Assembly (NCBI RefSeq): GCF_014145675.1
Contig: NZ_JACGZW010000002.1
Span: 620,001-684,000 of the forward strand
DNA length: 64,000 nt
Source of the DNA: Amycolatopsis dendrobii
Lineage (GTDB): Bacteria > Actinomycetota > Actinomycetes > Mycobacteriales > Pseudonocardiaceae
Reading direction: 5' to 3'
Shown here: one piece after another, positions 48,309-56,536 of the stretch
How positions within the stretch are numbered: the first letter of the stretch is position 1
Layout of the letters: every line of letters begins with the position of its first letter
Program-made: the position numbers and the translations under genes
The notes under the pieces: generated by a model
Databases searched by the model: none
Seen by the model: only the letters and a program-made list of their open reading frames with translations
What the model was told of the DNA's origin: nothing

Positions 48309-48766
48309 GCTTGCTCCTCCGCTCCAGAACCCTGAATATCGTCATGAGTCACCACACGCCGGGCGACCTGCCACCCGTCGTCGCCGCGAACCAACGTGTC
48401 CCGGCAAAACGTGCTACGCCACAACCGGGCCTCGCCCCCAGCGGGAATCTCGGCGACCATCGCGTACAACTGCGTCCGCACCTGATCCGCACTGTCCTCT
48501 GTGACCACCAGCATCCCAGTCCAATGCCGATGCTGAACCCCTCGCGAAACAACGTCGGCGGCTAGCTTCCGAGCCACCTTCAAAATCAGCTCCCGCCCGG
48601 TAGCCGGCGCCGGGTTGGCGTTGTTCGCGATAGTGGCGTCCGCGGTGAACGTCTCCGCCCACGGTTCCACTTCGCCGTCGTCCATCAGCTGCATCTGCTT
48701 GGCGTAAAAGGCCTGCACCTGGTGGTACAGCTCCATTCCCACCCGCGGGTGCGCGGTTGTCGCCAC
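48305..48766 (-). CDS. NTF2-like (SnoaL_4-type) protein 2
   Basis: A 153-residue paralogue of the next gene: YHQVQAFYAKQMQLMDDGEVEPWAETFTADATIANNANPAPATGREL, RHWTGMLVVTEDSADQVRTQLYAMVAEIP. The pair arose by tandem duplication and may act as a heterodimer. GTG start after GAGGAGGAAACG, divergent from FAD monooxygenase 3. Confidence 0.85.
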   Translation of the reverse strand: MATTAHPRVGMELYHQVQAFYAKQMQLMDDGEVEPWAETFTADATIANNANPAPATGRELILKVARKLAADVVSRGVQHRHWTGMLVVTEDSADQVRTQLYAMVAEIPAGGEARLWRSTFCRDTLVRGDDGWQVARRVVTHDDIQGSGAEEQA

Positions 48767-48814
48767 CGTTTCCTCCTCGTCGGCCGCGTGTCGTCCGACA
48801 GTCGCGCGGCCGGC

Positions 48815-48843
48815 TCAAAGTCCCCTCGTGGACCACTCGCGCG
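48815..48843. promoter_or_regulatory. Possible SARP heptamers in NTF2/FMO3 divergent promoter
   Basis: TCAAAGT (48815), TCGTGGA (48826) and TCGCGCG (48837) start exactly 11 bp apart. The motif is weaker than TCGANNN, so I treat it as a candidate only. Confidence 0.35.
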
Positions 48844-48925
48844 GGACGGCCGACTGTGCGTCGAGCCGTTTTGGACCGGTCCGCTGGAGGGTGTGCCGAG
48901 GCGGTGCGACGGCGGGAGGGATCGA

Positions 48926-50161
48926 GTGCGCGAGATCGAAGCGGACGTGTGCGTGTCCGGCGGCGGACCGGCGGGTCTGGTGCTGGCGCTGCTGCTCGCC
49001 CGGTCCGGAGTGGACGTCGTCGTCGCGGAGCGGAGCGCGTCACTGGACCGTGAGTACCGCGGCGAGATCATCCAGCCCGGTGCGCTGCGCACGCTTGACC
49101 AGCTCGGCGTGCTCGACGGCATCGGCGGGTACCCGATGCGGCATTTCCAGCTGGTGCAAGGGGAACGCACGCTGCTGGACATCGACTACACGACGCTTCC
49201 CGCGCCGTACGACCATTTGCTCAGCCTGCCGCAGCGGCTGCTGCTGGAGCGCCTGCTCGACGAATGCAAGGCGACACCAGGCTTCCGGCTGCTCAGCGGC
49301 TGCTCGACCCGGGCGCTGCTGGAGGAGGACGGCGCGGTGACCGGGATCCGCTGCGGTTCCGGCGACGGCGAGACGCAGGTGCGCGCCCGCTGGGTGGTCG
49401 CCGCGGACGGCCGGTATTCGAAGACTCGTTCGCTCGCCGGGATCGGCTACGACAAGTTCGAGAAGTTCGAGCACGACGTCGTGTGGTTCAAGCTGATCGC
49501 CCCGGAGCGGCGCACCAACGCGGTCCGCATCCACCGCACCGCCGCCGATCCGGTGCTGGTGCACGATTCCTACCCGGACCGCGTCCAGATCGGCTGGACG
49601 CTGGCGAAGGGCAGCTACAAAACGGTGGCCGCCAAGGGCATCGAGCACATCCGGGCACAGCTGATCGCCGCGGTCCCGCAGCACGCCGACCTGATTCGCG
49701 AGCAAGTGACCGCGTTGTCCGAACTGTCGCCGCTGGACGTGTTTTCCGGCCGTGCGCGGGAATGGGTCCGGCCGGGGCTCGTGCTCATCGGCGACGCGGC
49801 GCACACGCACAGCCCGATCGGCGCGCAGGGCATCAACCTGGCCATCGCGGACGCCGTCGCGCTGCACCCCGAGCTGGTCGCGGCCGTAGCCGCGAAAGAC
49901 AACAGGCCCGCCGCGCTCGCCGGCTTCGAGGCCGAGCGACGCGCCGCGGTGGACACCGTGTTCACGCTCCAGTCGAGGCAGAACAAGGGAATGCTGTCCT
50001 CCGGCCGGGTCGTGGACGCCGTGCGGCCGGTGCTCGCGAAGCTGCTGCCGCACACCCCGATCTTCCGCAAGATCCTCAATCTCGTCGCGTTCGGAGCTCG
50101 CCCGCGCGACGTGCGCGCGGACCTGTTCCGCGCGCCGAGCAACCCAGGAGGGACACGATGA
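48926..50161 (+). CDS. FAD-dependent monooxygenase 3
   Basis: A 411-residue class A flavin monooxygenase of a shorter type without the thioredoxin-like C-terminal domain. It has EADVCVSGGGPAGLVLALLLARSG, YRGEIIQPGALRTLDQLGVLD, WVVAADGRYSKTRSLAGI and LVLIGDAAHTHSPIGAQGINLAIADAV. It differs from monooxygenases 1 and 2 and likely performs a separate oxidation. The stop overlaps the ketoreductase ATG, so it heads the six-gene unit 48926-55300. GTG after GGGAGGG. Confidence 0.9.
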   Translation: MREIEADVCVSGGGPAGLVLALLLARSGVDVVVAERSASLDREYRGEIIQPGALRTLDQLGVLDGIGGYPMRHFQLVQGERTLLDIDYTTLPAPYDHLLSLPQRLLLERLLDECKATPGFRLLSGCSTRALLEEDGAVTGIRCGSGDGETQVRARWVVAADGRYSKTRSLAGIGYDKFEKFEHDVVWFKLIAPERRTNAVRIHRTAADPVLVHDSYPDRVQIGWTLAKGSYKTVAAKGIEHIRAQLIAAVPQHADLIREQVTALSELSPLDVFSGRAREWVRPGLVLIGDAAHTHSPIGAQGINLAIADAVALHPELVAAVAAKDNRPAALAGFEAERRAAVDTVFTLQSRQNKGMLSSGRVVDAVRPVLAKLLPHTPIFRKILNLVAFGARPRDVRADLFRAPSNPGGTR

Positions 50162-50943
50162 CCGAACAGAGCCGGGGCGTAGCGCTGGTCACCGGCGGCA
50201 CCAGCGGGATCGGGCTCGCGGTGACCCGATCGCTGGCGCAGCAGGGCTACCAGGTGTACTTCTGCGCCCGCACCCAGGGATCCGTCGACGACACGGTGCG
50301 GGACCTGCGCGCCGAGGGCTTGGACGTGGACGGCAGCACCTGCGACGTCCGGGAGAAGGACGACATCCAGGCGCTGGTCGCGGCCGCGGTCGACCGGTAC
50401 GGCCCGATCGACGTCCTGGTCAACAACGCGGGCCGCAGCGGCGGCGGGCAGACCGCGGAGATCCCGGACGAGCTGTGGTTCGACGTGATCAACACGAACC
50501 TCAACAGCGTGTTCCTGATGACCCGCGAGGTGCTCACCAAGGGCGGCATGCTGGCCAAGGACAAGGGCCGGGTCATCAACATCGCGTCCACCGCGGGCAA
50601 ACAGGGCGTGGTGCTCGGCGCGCCGTACTCGGCGTCCAAGCACGGTGTCGTCGGCTTCACCAAGGCACTCGGATTCGAGCTCGGCAAGACCGGCGTGACG
50701 GTCAACGCGGTGTGCCCCGGTTACGTGGAAACCCCGATGGCGCAGGCGATCCGCGGCCGGTACGCGGCGGCCTGGAACACCACCGAGGAAGCCGTGCTGG
50801 AGAAGTTCACCGCGAAGATCCCGCTCGGCCGGTACTCCACTCCGGAGGAGGTGGCGGGCCTCGTCGGCTACCTCGTCACCGACACCGCGGCGTCCATGAC
50901 CGGGCAGGCGATCAACGTCTGCGGCGGGCTTGGCAACTACTGA
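50158..50943 (+). CDS. ActIII-like C-9 polyketide ketoreductase
   Basis: A 261-residue SDR that is strikingly like actinorhodin ActIII: ALVTGGTSGIGLAVTRSLA, VDVLVNNAGRSGGG-type core, INIASTAGKQGVVLGAPYSA then SKHGVVGFTKALGFELGKTG, VCPGYVETPMA and a C-terminal INVCGGLGNY. The family reduces the C-9 keto group of the nascent chain and sets C7-C12 first-ring closure, so the product series is reduced (angucycline-, anthracycline- or benzoisochromane-like), not tetracenomycin-like. The ATG overlaps the FMO3 stop. Confidence 0.95.
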   Translation: MTEQSRGVALVTGGTSGIGLAVTRSLAQQGYQVYFCARTQGSVDDTVRDLRAEGLDVDGSTCDVREKDDIQALVAAAVDRYGPIDVLVNNAGRSGGGQTAEIPDELWFDVINTNLNSVFLMTREVLTKGGMLAKDKGRVINIASTAGKQGVVLGAPYSASKHGVVGFTKALGFELGKTGVTVNAVCPGYVETPMAQAIRGRYAAAWNTTEEAVLEKFTAKIPLGRYSTPEEVAGLVGYLVTDTAASMTGQAINVCGGLGNY

Positions 50944-50956
50944 GAGGACCGAGCAC

Positions 50957-51916
50957 GTGGCTGCACCACTCCGGATCTACGAGACCGAACACAAGATCGA
51001 CGTCGCCGCGCCCGCCTCGGCCGTGTACGCGCTGCTGGCCGACGTGACCCGCTGGCCGGTCTACTTCGGACCGACGGTTCACGCGCGCCAGCTCGAACGC
51101 GACGGCACCACCGAGCGCATCCGGTTGTGGGCCACCGCGAACGACGAGCCCAAGACCTGGACCTCGCGCCGGGACCTCGACGAGGACGGCCTGCGCATCG
51201 ACTTCCGCCAGGAGGTCTCGCAGCATCCGGTCGCGTCGATGACCGGGGCGTGGAACATCCAGCCCGGCGGCCCGGACTCGTGCACCGTCGTCCTGGAACA
51301 CGCGTTCAGCGCGGTGCGCGACCTGCCGGAGAACGTCGAGTGGGTGAGCAAGGCGGTCGACCGCAACAGCGAGCACGAACTGGAGAACCTCCGCGGCATC
51401 GCGGAAGGCCTCGCCGAGACCGAAGAACTCACCACGGTGTTCGCCGACAGCGTCGACATCAATGGGGACGCGGCGGTGGTTTACGAGTTCCTCTACCGGT
51501 CGGACCTGTGGCCGGAACGGCTGCCGCACGTCCAGCGGCTCGACCTGACTGAGGAAACCCCGGGTCTGCAGGTCATGGAGATGGACACCAAGACCGCGAC
51601 CGGCGCCGTGCACACCACGAAGTCGGTGCGCGTGTGCTTCGACGACGAGCACGCCATCGCGTACAAGCAGCAGGTGCTGCCCGCGCTCCTGACCGTCCAC
51701 AACGGACTGTGGACGATCGTGCCGCAGCCGGGCGGCGGGGTGCGGGCGACGTCCGAGCACACCGTGGTGATCAAGCGCGACGCGGTGGAGAAGATCCTCG
51801 GCGAAGGCAAGACCGTCGAGGACGCGAAGGCGTTCGTGCGCAATGCGCTGGGCACCAACAGCACCGCGACGCTGAACCTCGCCAAGGCTTGGGCGGAGGA
51901 ACGGGCCGATGGCTGA
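50957..51916 (+). CDS. Didomain aromatase/cyclase (START-fold, ActVII-like)
   Basis: A 319-residue protein of two tandem polyketide-cyclase (START/Bet v 1) domains: domain 1 about 10-150 (IYETEHKIDVAAPASAVYALLADVTRWPVYFG), domain 2 about 165-310 (TVFADSVDINGDAAVVYEFLYRSDLWPERLPHV). Didomain ARO/CYCs dehydrate and aromatise the first ring of C-9-reduced chains, which agrees with the ActIII-like gene before it. GTG at 50957; its end overlaps the ligase gene by 8 bp. Confidence 0.93.
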   Translation: MAAPLRIYETEHKIDVAAPASAVYALLADVTRWPVYFGPTVHARQLERDGTTERIRLWATANDEPKTWTSRRDLDEDGLRIDFRQEVSQHPVASMTGAWNIQPGGPDSCTVVLEHAFSAVRDLPENVEWVSKAVDRNSEHELENLRGIAEGLAETEELTTVFADSVDINGDAAVVYEFLYRSDLWPERLPHVQRLDLTEETPGLQVMEMDTKTATGAVHTTKSVRVCFDDEHAIAYKQQVLPALLTVHNGLWTIVPQPGGGVRATSEHTVVIKRDAVEKILGEGKTVEDAKAFVRNALGTNSTATLNLAKAWAEERADG

Positions 51917-53762
51917 CGGTGTCCTCCCGGTCGCGTCGCTGCTCGACACACCGCTGCTGCCGGACGCGTTGCGCATCCTCGCGGAGAACAGCCCGAACCA
52001 GGTCGCGGTACGGCTCGGCGAGGCGGTCCTGACGTTCGCCGAACTCGACCGTGCCGCATCCGGGTTCGCTGCGGCGCTGGCGGATCGGATCGGGTCGGCT
52101 GGTTCGGTCGTCGCGATGTCGTCGGTGCTGCACCCGGAATTCGCGATCGCCTACTACGGCACTTTGCGCAGCGGAAACGTCGTGCTGCCGTTGAGCCCGC
52201 TGCTGCGGGAAGGCGACCTCGGCCGGGTGCTGACCGAGTCTTCGGCCGCGGCCGCGGTGCTGAACGATTCGATGACCGCGGCGGTCGCTCGGGCCTCCGC
52301 GACGCCGGAACACCTGCTGTGCTTCGGGAACCCGGACCGGGCTGCCTCGGTTGCCGCATTGGCGGCGGGCCCGGCCGGCGAGCCGGTGGAGCTGGAGCCG
52401 GACGCCGTCGCGTGCATCCACTTCACCAGCGGCACGACCGGACAGTCGAAGGGCGTGCGGCTCACCCACCGCAACATCGCGGTCAACGCGGTGCAGGTCG
52501 CCGAGGCGCACGGGGTGACCGGAACGTCGGTGACGTTCAACCACCTGCCCAGCTACCACCCGATGCACCTGAACTCCGGGCTGATCGCCGGAGCCACCCA
52601 GGTGCTCTGCCTGGCGCCGGACCCGGTGGCCACGATCGCTCTCGCGGCGGGCGTGACGCACTACTACTCGATGCCGTTCCGCCTGGCCCGGCTCGCCACC
52701 GACCCGCGGCTGGCGGACCTGAAGCTGCCCGGCTGCGAGGTCATCCTGTCCGGTGGCTCGGCGTTGTCCCCGGTGCACGCGGAAATCCTCCGCGCGCAGT
52801 TCGGCATCCCGGTCGTGCAGGGTTACGGCCTCGCCGAAACCGCACCGCTGGTCCTCTCCGACGGTCCGGCGGCGCCGCGTCCGGGCTCGGTCGGCCAGGT
52901 CGTGCGCGACACCGAGGTGCGCGTCGTCGATCTGTCGACCCGGGAGCCGCTTCCGGTCGGCGAACGCGGCGAGGTCGAGGTGCGCGGCCCGCAGGTGATG
53001 CGCGGCTATCTCGGCCGCCCGGACGGCGACGGCATCGGCGCGGAGGGCTGGCTGCCGACCGGCGACGTCGGCTGCCTGGACGAGGACGGGTACCTGTTCC
53101 TGGCCGACCGCATCAAGGACGTCTTCAAACGCGACAACTGGCTGATCTCGCCCACCGAGATCGAGGCCGAGCTGCTGCGTCACCCCGGCGTGGCCGACTG
53201 CGCGGTGGTCGATCAGCCGGACGAGTTCGCCGGCGCGGTGGCGGCCGCGCTGATCGTCCCGGCGGGCGACGAATGGGTTCCGCGTGCGGGCGAGATCGCC
53301 GCGGAGATCAACGCCGCCCAGCCGTACTACAAGCACATCGAGCACGTCGAGCTGACCAGGGCGATCCCGCGTTCGCCCAACGGCAAGCTCGTCCGCCGCG
53401 AGCTGCGCGAGGCGCTGTCCTCCGTGCGCGGCGCCCAGAATCCCGGAACCGCACTGCTAGGAGCCGATACCGTGGTCACGTTCATCAGCAAGTTCACCGT
53501 CAAGGGCGAGCCGGAAGAGTTCGAGAAGGTCTTCACCGAGCACGCGCAGTACATGGCCGAGCAGCCCGGGTTCGTCGCCTACCAGATGGTGCGGTCGCTG
53601 CGTGATCCCAAGGTGTACCTGAACATCGGCCAGTGGGTCGACGCGAACGCGCACAAGGCCGTCGTGACCAGCCCCGAGTTCCAGGCACACGTGAAGAAGT
53701 TCGTCGAGCTGGTCGACGTCGAGGCGGACCTGTACTCGACGGTCTCCGAGGCGTCGGCGTGA
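51909..53762 (+). CDS. Acyl-CoA/acyl-ACP ligase fused in frame to an ABM-type monooxygenase
   Basis: A 617-residue reading frame. Residues 1 to about 515 are an ANL adenylating enzyme: P-loop CIHFTSGTTGQSKGVRLTH, GYGLAETAPL, TGDVGCLDEDGYLFLADRIKD and the C-terminal Lys motif RSPNGKLVRREL. Residues 522-617 are an antibiotic-biosynthesis-monooxygenase domain (TFISKFTVKGEPEEFEKVF, AYQMVRSLRDPKVYLNIGQW). At the junction CTAGGAG-N8-GTG gives a ribosome site and an internal GTG at 53472 that would yield a free 96-residue ABM protein, its normal size. So one fused protein, two proteins, or both are possible. The ligase may activate a starter or a pathway acid; ABM enzymes oxidise anthrones to quinones. 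Confidence 0.88.
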   Translation: MADGVLPVASLLDTPLLPDALRILAENSPNQVAVRLGEAVLTFAELDRAASGFAAALADRIGSAGSVVAMSSVLHPEFAIAYYGTLRSGNVVLPLSPLLREGDLGRVLTESSAAAAVLNDSMTAAVARASATPEHLLCFGNPDRAASVAALAAGPAGEPVELEPDAVACIHFTSGTTGQSKGVRLTHRNIAVNAVQVAEAHGVTGTSVTFNHLPSYHPMHLNSGLIAGATQVLCLAPDPVATIALAAGVTHYYSMPFRLARLATDPRLADLKLPGCEVILSGGSALSPVHAEILRAQFGIPVVQGYGLAETAPLVLSDGPAAPRPGSVGQVVRDTEVRVVDLSTREPLPVGERGEVEVRGPQVMRGYLGRPDGDGIGAEGWLPTGDVGCLDEDGYLFLADRIKDVFKRDNWLISPTEIEAELLRHPGVADCAVVDQPDEFAGAVAAALIVPAGDEWVPRAGEIAAEINAAQPYYKHIEHVELTRAIPRSPNGKLVRRELREALSSVRGAQNPGTALLGADTVVTFISKFTVKGEPEEFEKVFTEHAQYMAEQPGFVAYQMVRSLRDPKVYLNIGQWVDANAHKAVVTSPEFQAHVKKFVELVDVEADLYSTVSEASA

Positions 53763-54508
53763 GCGATCTCGGCCTGGCCGGCCGCAGCGTCCTGGTGGTC
53801 GGCGCCACCAAGGGGCTGGGGCTGGCCATCGCCCGGAAGTTCTGCGAGAGCGGCGCGTACGTGCTGCTCGACTACGCGCACGACGACGAAGCCGCCAAAG
53901 CCGCCCTCGCGAGCCTGGAGGGACTGCCCGGTTCGGCGTCCCTGATCCGCGCCGATCCGTCCACTGAGGACGGTGCCGCGCAGCTGGCCGCCGCTGTTTC
54001 GGCGGCCGGCCGGGGCCTGGACGTCTTGGTGCACAACGCCGCGTCGTGGCATCCGATGCCCGCTGCCGGAGCGTCGGTCGCCGACCTGCACACCGACGTG
54101 GCCGCCGCACTGGATCCGTTGCTGCGCTTGGTTCCCGCGCTTCTCGAACACTTGAAGCCGGGCAGCCGGGTGCTCGCCGTTTCCAGCTCTGGTGCGCAGC
54201 GCGTCATCCCGCGCTATGTCGCGCTCGGCGTCGCGAAGGCCGCGCTCGAATCGCTGGTGCGCTACCTGGCGGTTGAGCTGGCCCCGCGCGGGATCACGGT
54301 CAACGCCGTCACGACCGCGAAGCTGGACAAGGGCGACGAGACCACCCAGCCCGAGATGGTGCAGGTGCTGGCGGCCCGCACCCCCGCCGGCCGGCTGAGC
54401 ACGCCCGCCGACGTCGCCGATGTCGTCGCGCTGCTGAGCGCACCCGAAGCCGGCTGGATCCACGGCCAGGTGATCACCGCGGACGGCGGCCTCGGCCTGC
54501 GTTCTTGA
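53759..54508 (+). CDS. FabI/FabL-like SDR (Y-x6-K) in polyketide cluster
   Basis: A 249-residue SDR. Unlike classical members it has the enoyl-ACP-reductase spacing: RVIPRYVALGVAKAALESLV, with Tyr153 and Lys160 six residues apart. Cofactor motif SVLVVGATKGLGLAIARKF and the FabI-like ITVNAVTTAKLDKGD fit. It might reduce an enoyl or enone in the starter or the polycycle. GTG overlaps the ligase-ABM stop by 4 bp (GTGA). Confidence 0.86.
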   Translation: MSDLGLAGRSVLVVGATKGLGLAIARKFCESGAYVLLDYAHDDEAAKAALASLEGLPGSASLIRADPSTEDGAAQLAAAVSAAGRGLDVLVHNAASWHPMPAAGASVADLHTDVAAALDPLLRLVPALLEHLKPGSRVLAVSSSGAQRVIPRYVALGVAKAALESLVRYLAVELAPRGITVNAVTTAKLDKGDETTQPEMVQVLAARTPAGRLSTPADVADVVALLSAPEAGWIHGQVITADGGLGLRS

Positions 54509-54526
54509 CTGAGAAGGAGAACTCCG

Positions 54527-55300
54527 TTGCAGCTGATTGACCTGTCCTCCCCGATCGACCCGGAAGGCTGGGAGCCCGAGCCGCTGTCGCTGGTCACCAT
54601 GTCCGCACAGGACGGGGCCAAGCACCTGGTGTCGGAAATGCGCGAGCACTTCGGCATGGACCTCGACCCGGAAGTGCTGCGGGACGCCGAGTTCCTGACG
54701 AACGACACGGTGTCGCTGACCACGCACACCGGCACGCACATCGACGCGCCGGCGCACTACGGCGACGCCACGTCGTACGGTTCGGCCCCGCGCACGATCG
54801 ACCAGATGCCGGTCGACTGGTTCCACCGTCCCGCCGTGGTCCTGGACTTCACCGGCCGCGCGCCGGGGGTCATCACCGCCGACGATGTGCGCGCGGAACT
54901 GTCCCGGGTCGACTATCAGCCGAAGGAACTGGACATCGTCCTGCTCCACACCGGAGCCGACCAGCACGCCGGTACGCCGAAGTACTTCACCGAGTTCGTC
55001 GGCCTCGACCAGTCCGGGCTGGATCTGTTGCTGGACTTCGGCGTCCGCGTGATCGGCACGGACGCGTTCAGCCTCGACGCGCCCTTCACGCACATCATCG
55101 AGACCTACCAGCGGACCGGCGACAAGTCGGTGCTGTGGCCGGCGCACATGCGCGGCCGCGACCGGGAGTATTGCCAGATCGAACGGCTGGCGAATCTCGC
55201 CGAACTGCCGCGGGCGCACGGTTTCACGCTGTCGTGCTTCCCGGTGAAACTGGCCGGCGCCGGTGCCGGATGGGCTCGCGCGGTCGCTATCGTCGAGTAG
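54527..55300 (+). CDS. Putative cyclase, kynurenine-formamidase fold (PF04199)
   Basis: A 257-residue metal-dependent cyclase/formamidase-type protein. The metal motif is SLTTHTGTHIDAPAHYG (HxGTHxDxPxH), followed by IVLLHTGAD and GVRVIGTDAFSLDAPF. Members occur in aromatic polyketide clusters as late-ring cyclases. TTG start with GAGAAGGAGA upstream, 18 bp after the SDR gene. It is the last gene of the co-directional unit and is followed by a terminator. Confidence 0.88.
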   Translation: MQLIDLSSPIDPEGWEPEPLSLVTMSAQDGAKHLVSEMREHFGMDLDPEVLRDAEFLTNDTVSLTTHTGTHIDAPAHYGDATSYGSAPRTIDQMPVDWFHRPAVVLDFTGRAPGVITADDVRAELSRVDYQPKELDIVLLHTGADQHAGTPKYFTEFVGLDQSGLDLLLDFGVRVIGTDAFSLDAPFTHIIETYQRTGDKSVLWPAHMRGRDREYCQIERLANLAELPRAHGFTLSCFPVKLAGAGAGWARAVAIVE

Positions 55301-55313
55301 CTTCCGCACGAGA

Positions 55314-55348
55314 AAAGGCCCCGCGACTCCTCCTCTCGCGGGGCCTTT
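55314..55348. terminator. Bidirectional hairpin terminator (cyclase/KSIII)
   Basis: AAAGGCCCCGCGA pairs perfectly with TCGCGGGGCCTTT around a nine-base loop. The A and T ends give a U tract in both directions, and the flanking genes are convergent. Confidence 0.9.
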
Positions 55349-55359
55349 CCTCGTTTGCT

Positions 55360-56394
55360 CTAGTCAGCCCACTCGGGTTTTTCGATCAGCTCGATCACCG
55401 CACTGCTCCACGAGAATCCCGCGCCGACGCCCATCAGCAGACACGTCTGTCCGGGCCGCAACCCGCCGGTTCGCACCAGGTGTTCCAAGCTGACGATGTG
55501 GTCGCCCGCGCCGAGATGGCCGATCTTGCTGTCGAAATCCCACGTGGTCCGTTCGAGCGGAACGTCCATGTGCCGCAGGTAGTTCGACACCAGCCGCCGC
55601 CTCCCGAAGTGCGGCAGCACCAGCCGGTCCACATCGGACAGTTCCAGTTCGGCGTCGCTCAGCGCGCGTTTCAACGCCTCGCGCTGCCCGTCGAGAATGG
55701 CCGCGAGCGTCTGGGACATTCCGGCCTCAGCCACGTATGATCGTTTGTGCGCGTCCAGATCGACCAGCTGCCGAGTGCTCATCTCGACCTCACCGAACGC
55801 CGCTCCCGCACGGTGCATGCCTTCCAGTTCCGGCCCGCCGACCACCGCCAGGCTGCGCAACCGCGCGAATCCGCCGACGCTGGACAGCACCATCGCCGTT
55901 CCGCCATCTGCGTACGCCGTGCCCGGGTCGCTGTGCCAGCGGTCGAAATCGGGCCCGTCAAAGCGGTCCGCCGCGGTGATCAACGCCGCCTGCCGCGCCG
56001 GGTCCGCGAGAAGGTAACTGGCCGCGAGGTCGAGTGCTGCCATGCCGCCGTTGGAAACCTGCCGCACCTCGATCGCCGGACAGGTCCCGCCGACCGCTGC
56101 CCGCTGGACGTACGCGGCCGGCGACCACAAGTCGTAGCCTTGATGGAACAACGTCGCGTGCAGCAGCACCGCGATGTCCCCGCGCGCCACCCCGGACCGC
56201 TCCAAGGCGACTCGCGCGGCCCGAGCCGCCATCTCCGGCGGCGCGATCCCTTCGGGCGCGACAAGGACCGATTCCATCTCGCTTTTGCGCGCCGTCTCGG
56301 CCGAGCACTGCCCGCTCCGCACCGCTTCGGCGGTCGTCGTCGCCGGTGGCAGCCAACTGCCGAGCCCGGCGAGGTACAGCCCGTCGAATCTCAT
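55360..56394 (-). CDS. DpsC-like KSIII with Ser-His-His active site
   Basis: A 344-residue thiolase-fold protein of the KAS III family. The nucleophile position reads EVRQVSNGGMAALDLA, so it is Ser114 rather than Cys (codon TCC confirmed). The other catalytic positions are His262 (RLVLPHFGRR) and His293 (IGHLGAGD), the latter replacing the usual Asn. This Ser-His-His pattern is the one known for daunorubicin DpsC, which primes the PKS with propionyl-CoA. The neighbouring acyltransferase is the matching DpsD partner. A non-acetate starter unit is therefore likely. Confidence 0.9.
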   Translation of the reverse strand: MRFDGLYLAGLGSWLPPATTTAEAVRSGQCSAETARKSEMESVLVAPEGIAPPEMAARAARVALERSGVARGDIAVLLHATLFHQGYDLWSPAAYVQRAAVGGTCPAIEVRQVSNGGMAALDLAASYLLADPARQAALITAADRFDGPDFDRWHSDPGTAYADGGTAMVLSSVGGFARLRSLAVVGGPELEGMHRAGAAFGEVEMSTRQLVDLDAHKRSYVAEAGMSQTLAAILDGQREALKRALSDAELELSDVDRLVLPHFGRRRLVSNYLRHMDVPLERTTWDFDSKIGHLGAGDHIVSLEHLVRTGGLRPGQTCLLMGVGAGFSWSSAVIELIEKPEWAD

Positions 56395-56417
56395 GCCGCC
56401 ACCCTTCCGGCGGGCTC

Positions 56418-56480
56418 TCGACAGCCTGTGGGAACGGACTCGACCTGGCGGTCCAGCAGGGGTCGAGCAGCCGTCGACCG
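56418..56480. promoter_or_regulatory. SARP-type heptamer array between KSIII and AT genes
   Basis: TCGACAG (56418), TCGACCT (56440), TCCAGCA (56452), TCGAGCA (56463) and TCGACCG (56474) are spaced 22, 12, 11 and 11 bp. Eight bases after the last heptamer is GACGAT, a weak -10. The array lies in the divergent region and could control both starter-unit genes. Confidence 0.75.
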
Positions 56481-56536
56481 CCGTGCCCGACGATCCGGTT
56501 CGGTTCCGGTGCTTCCCGGCGGAAGGAGTTTCGTCA

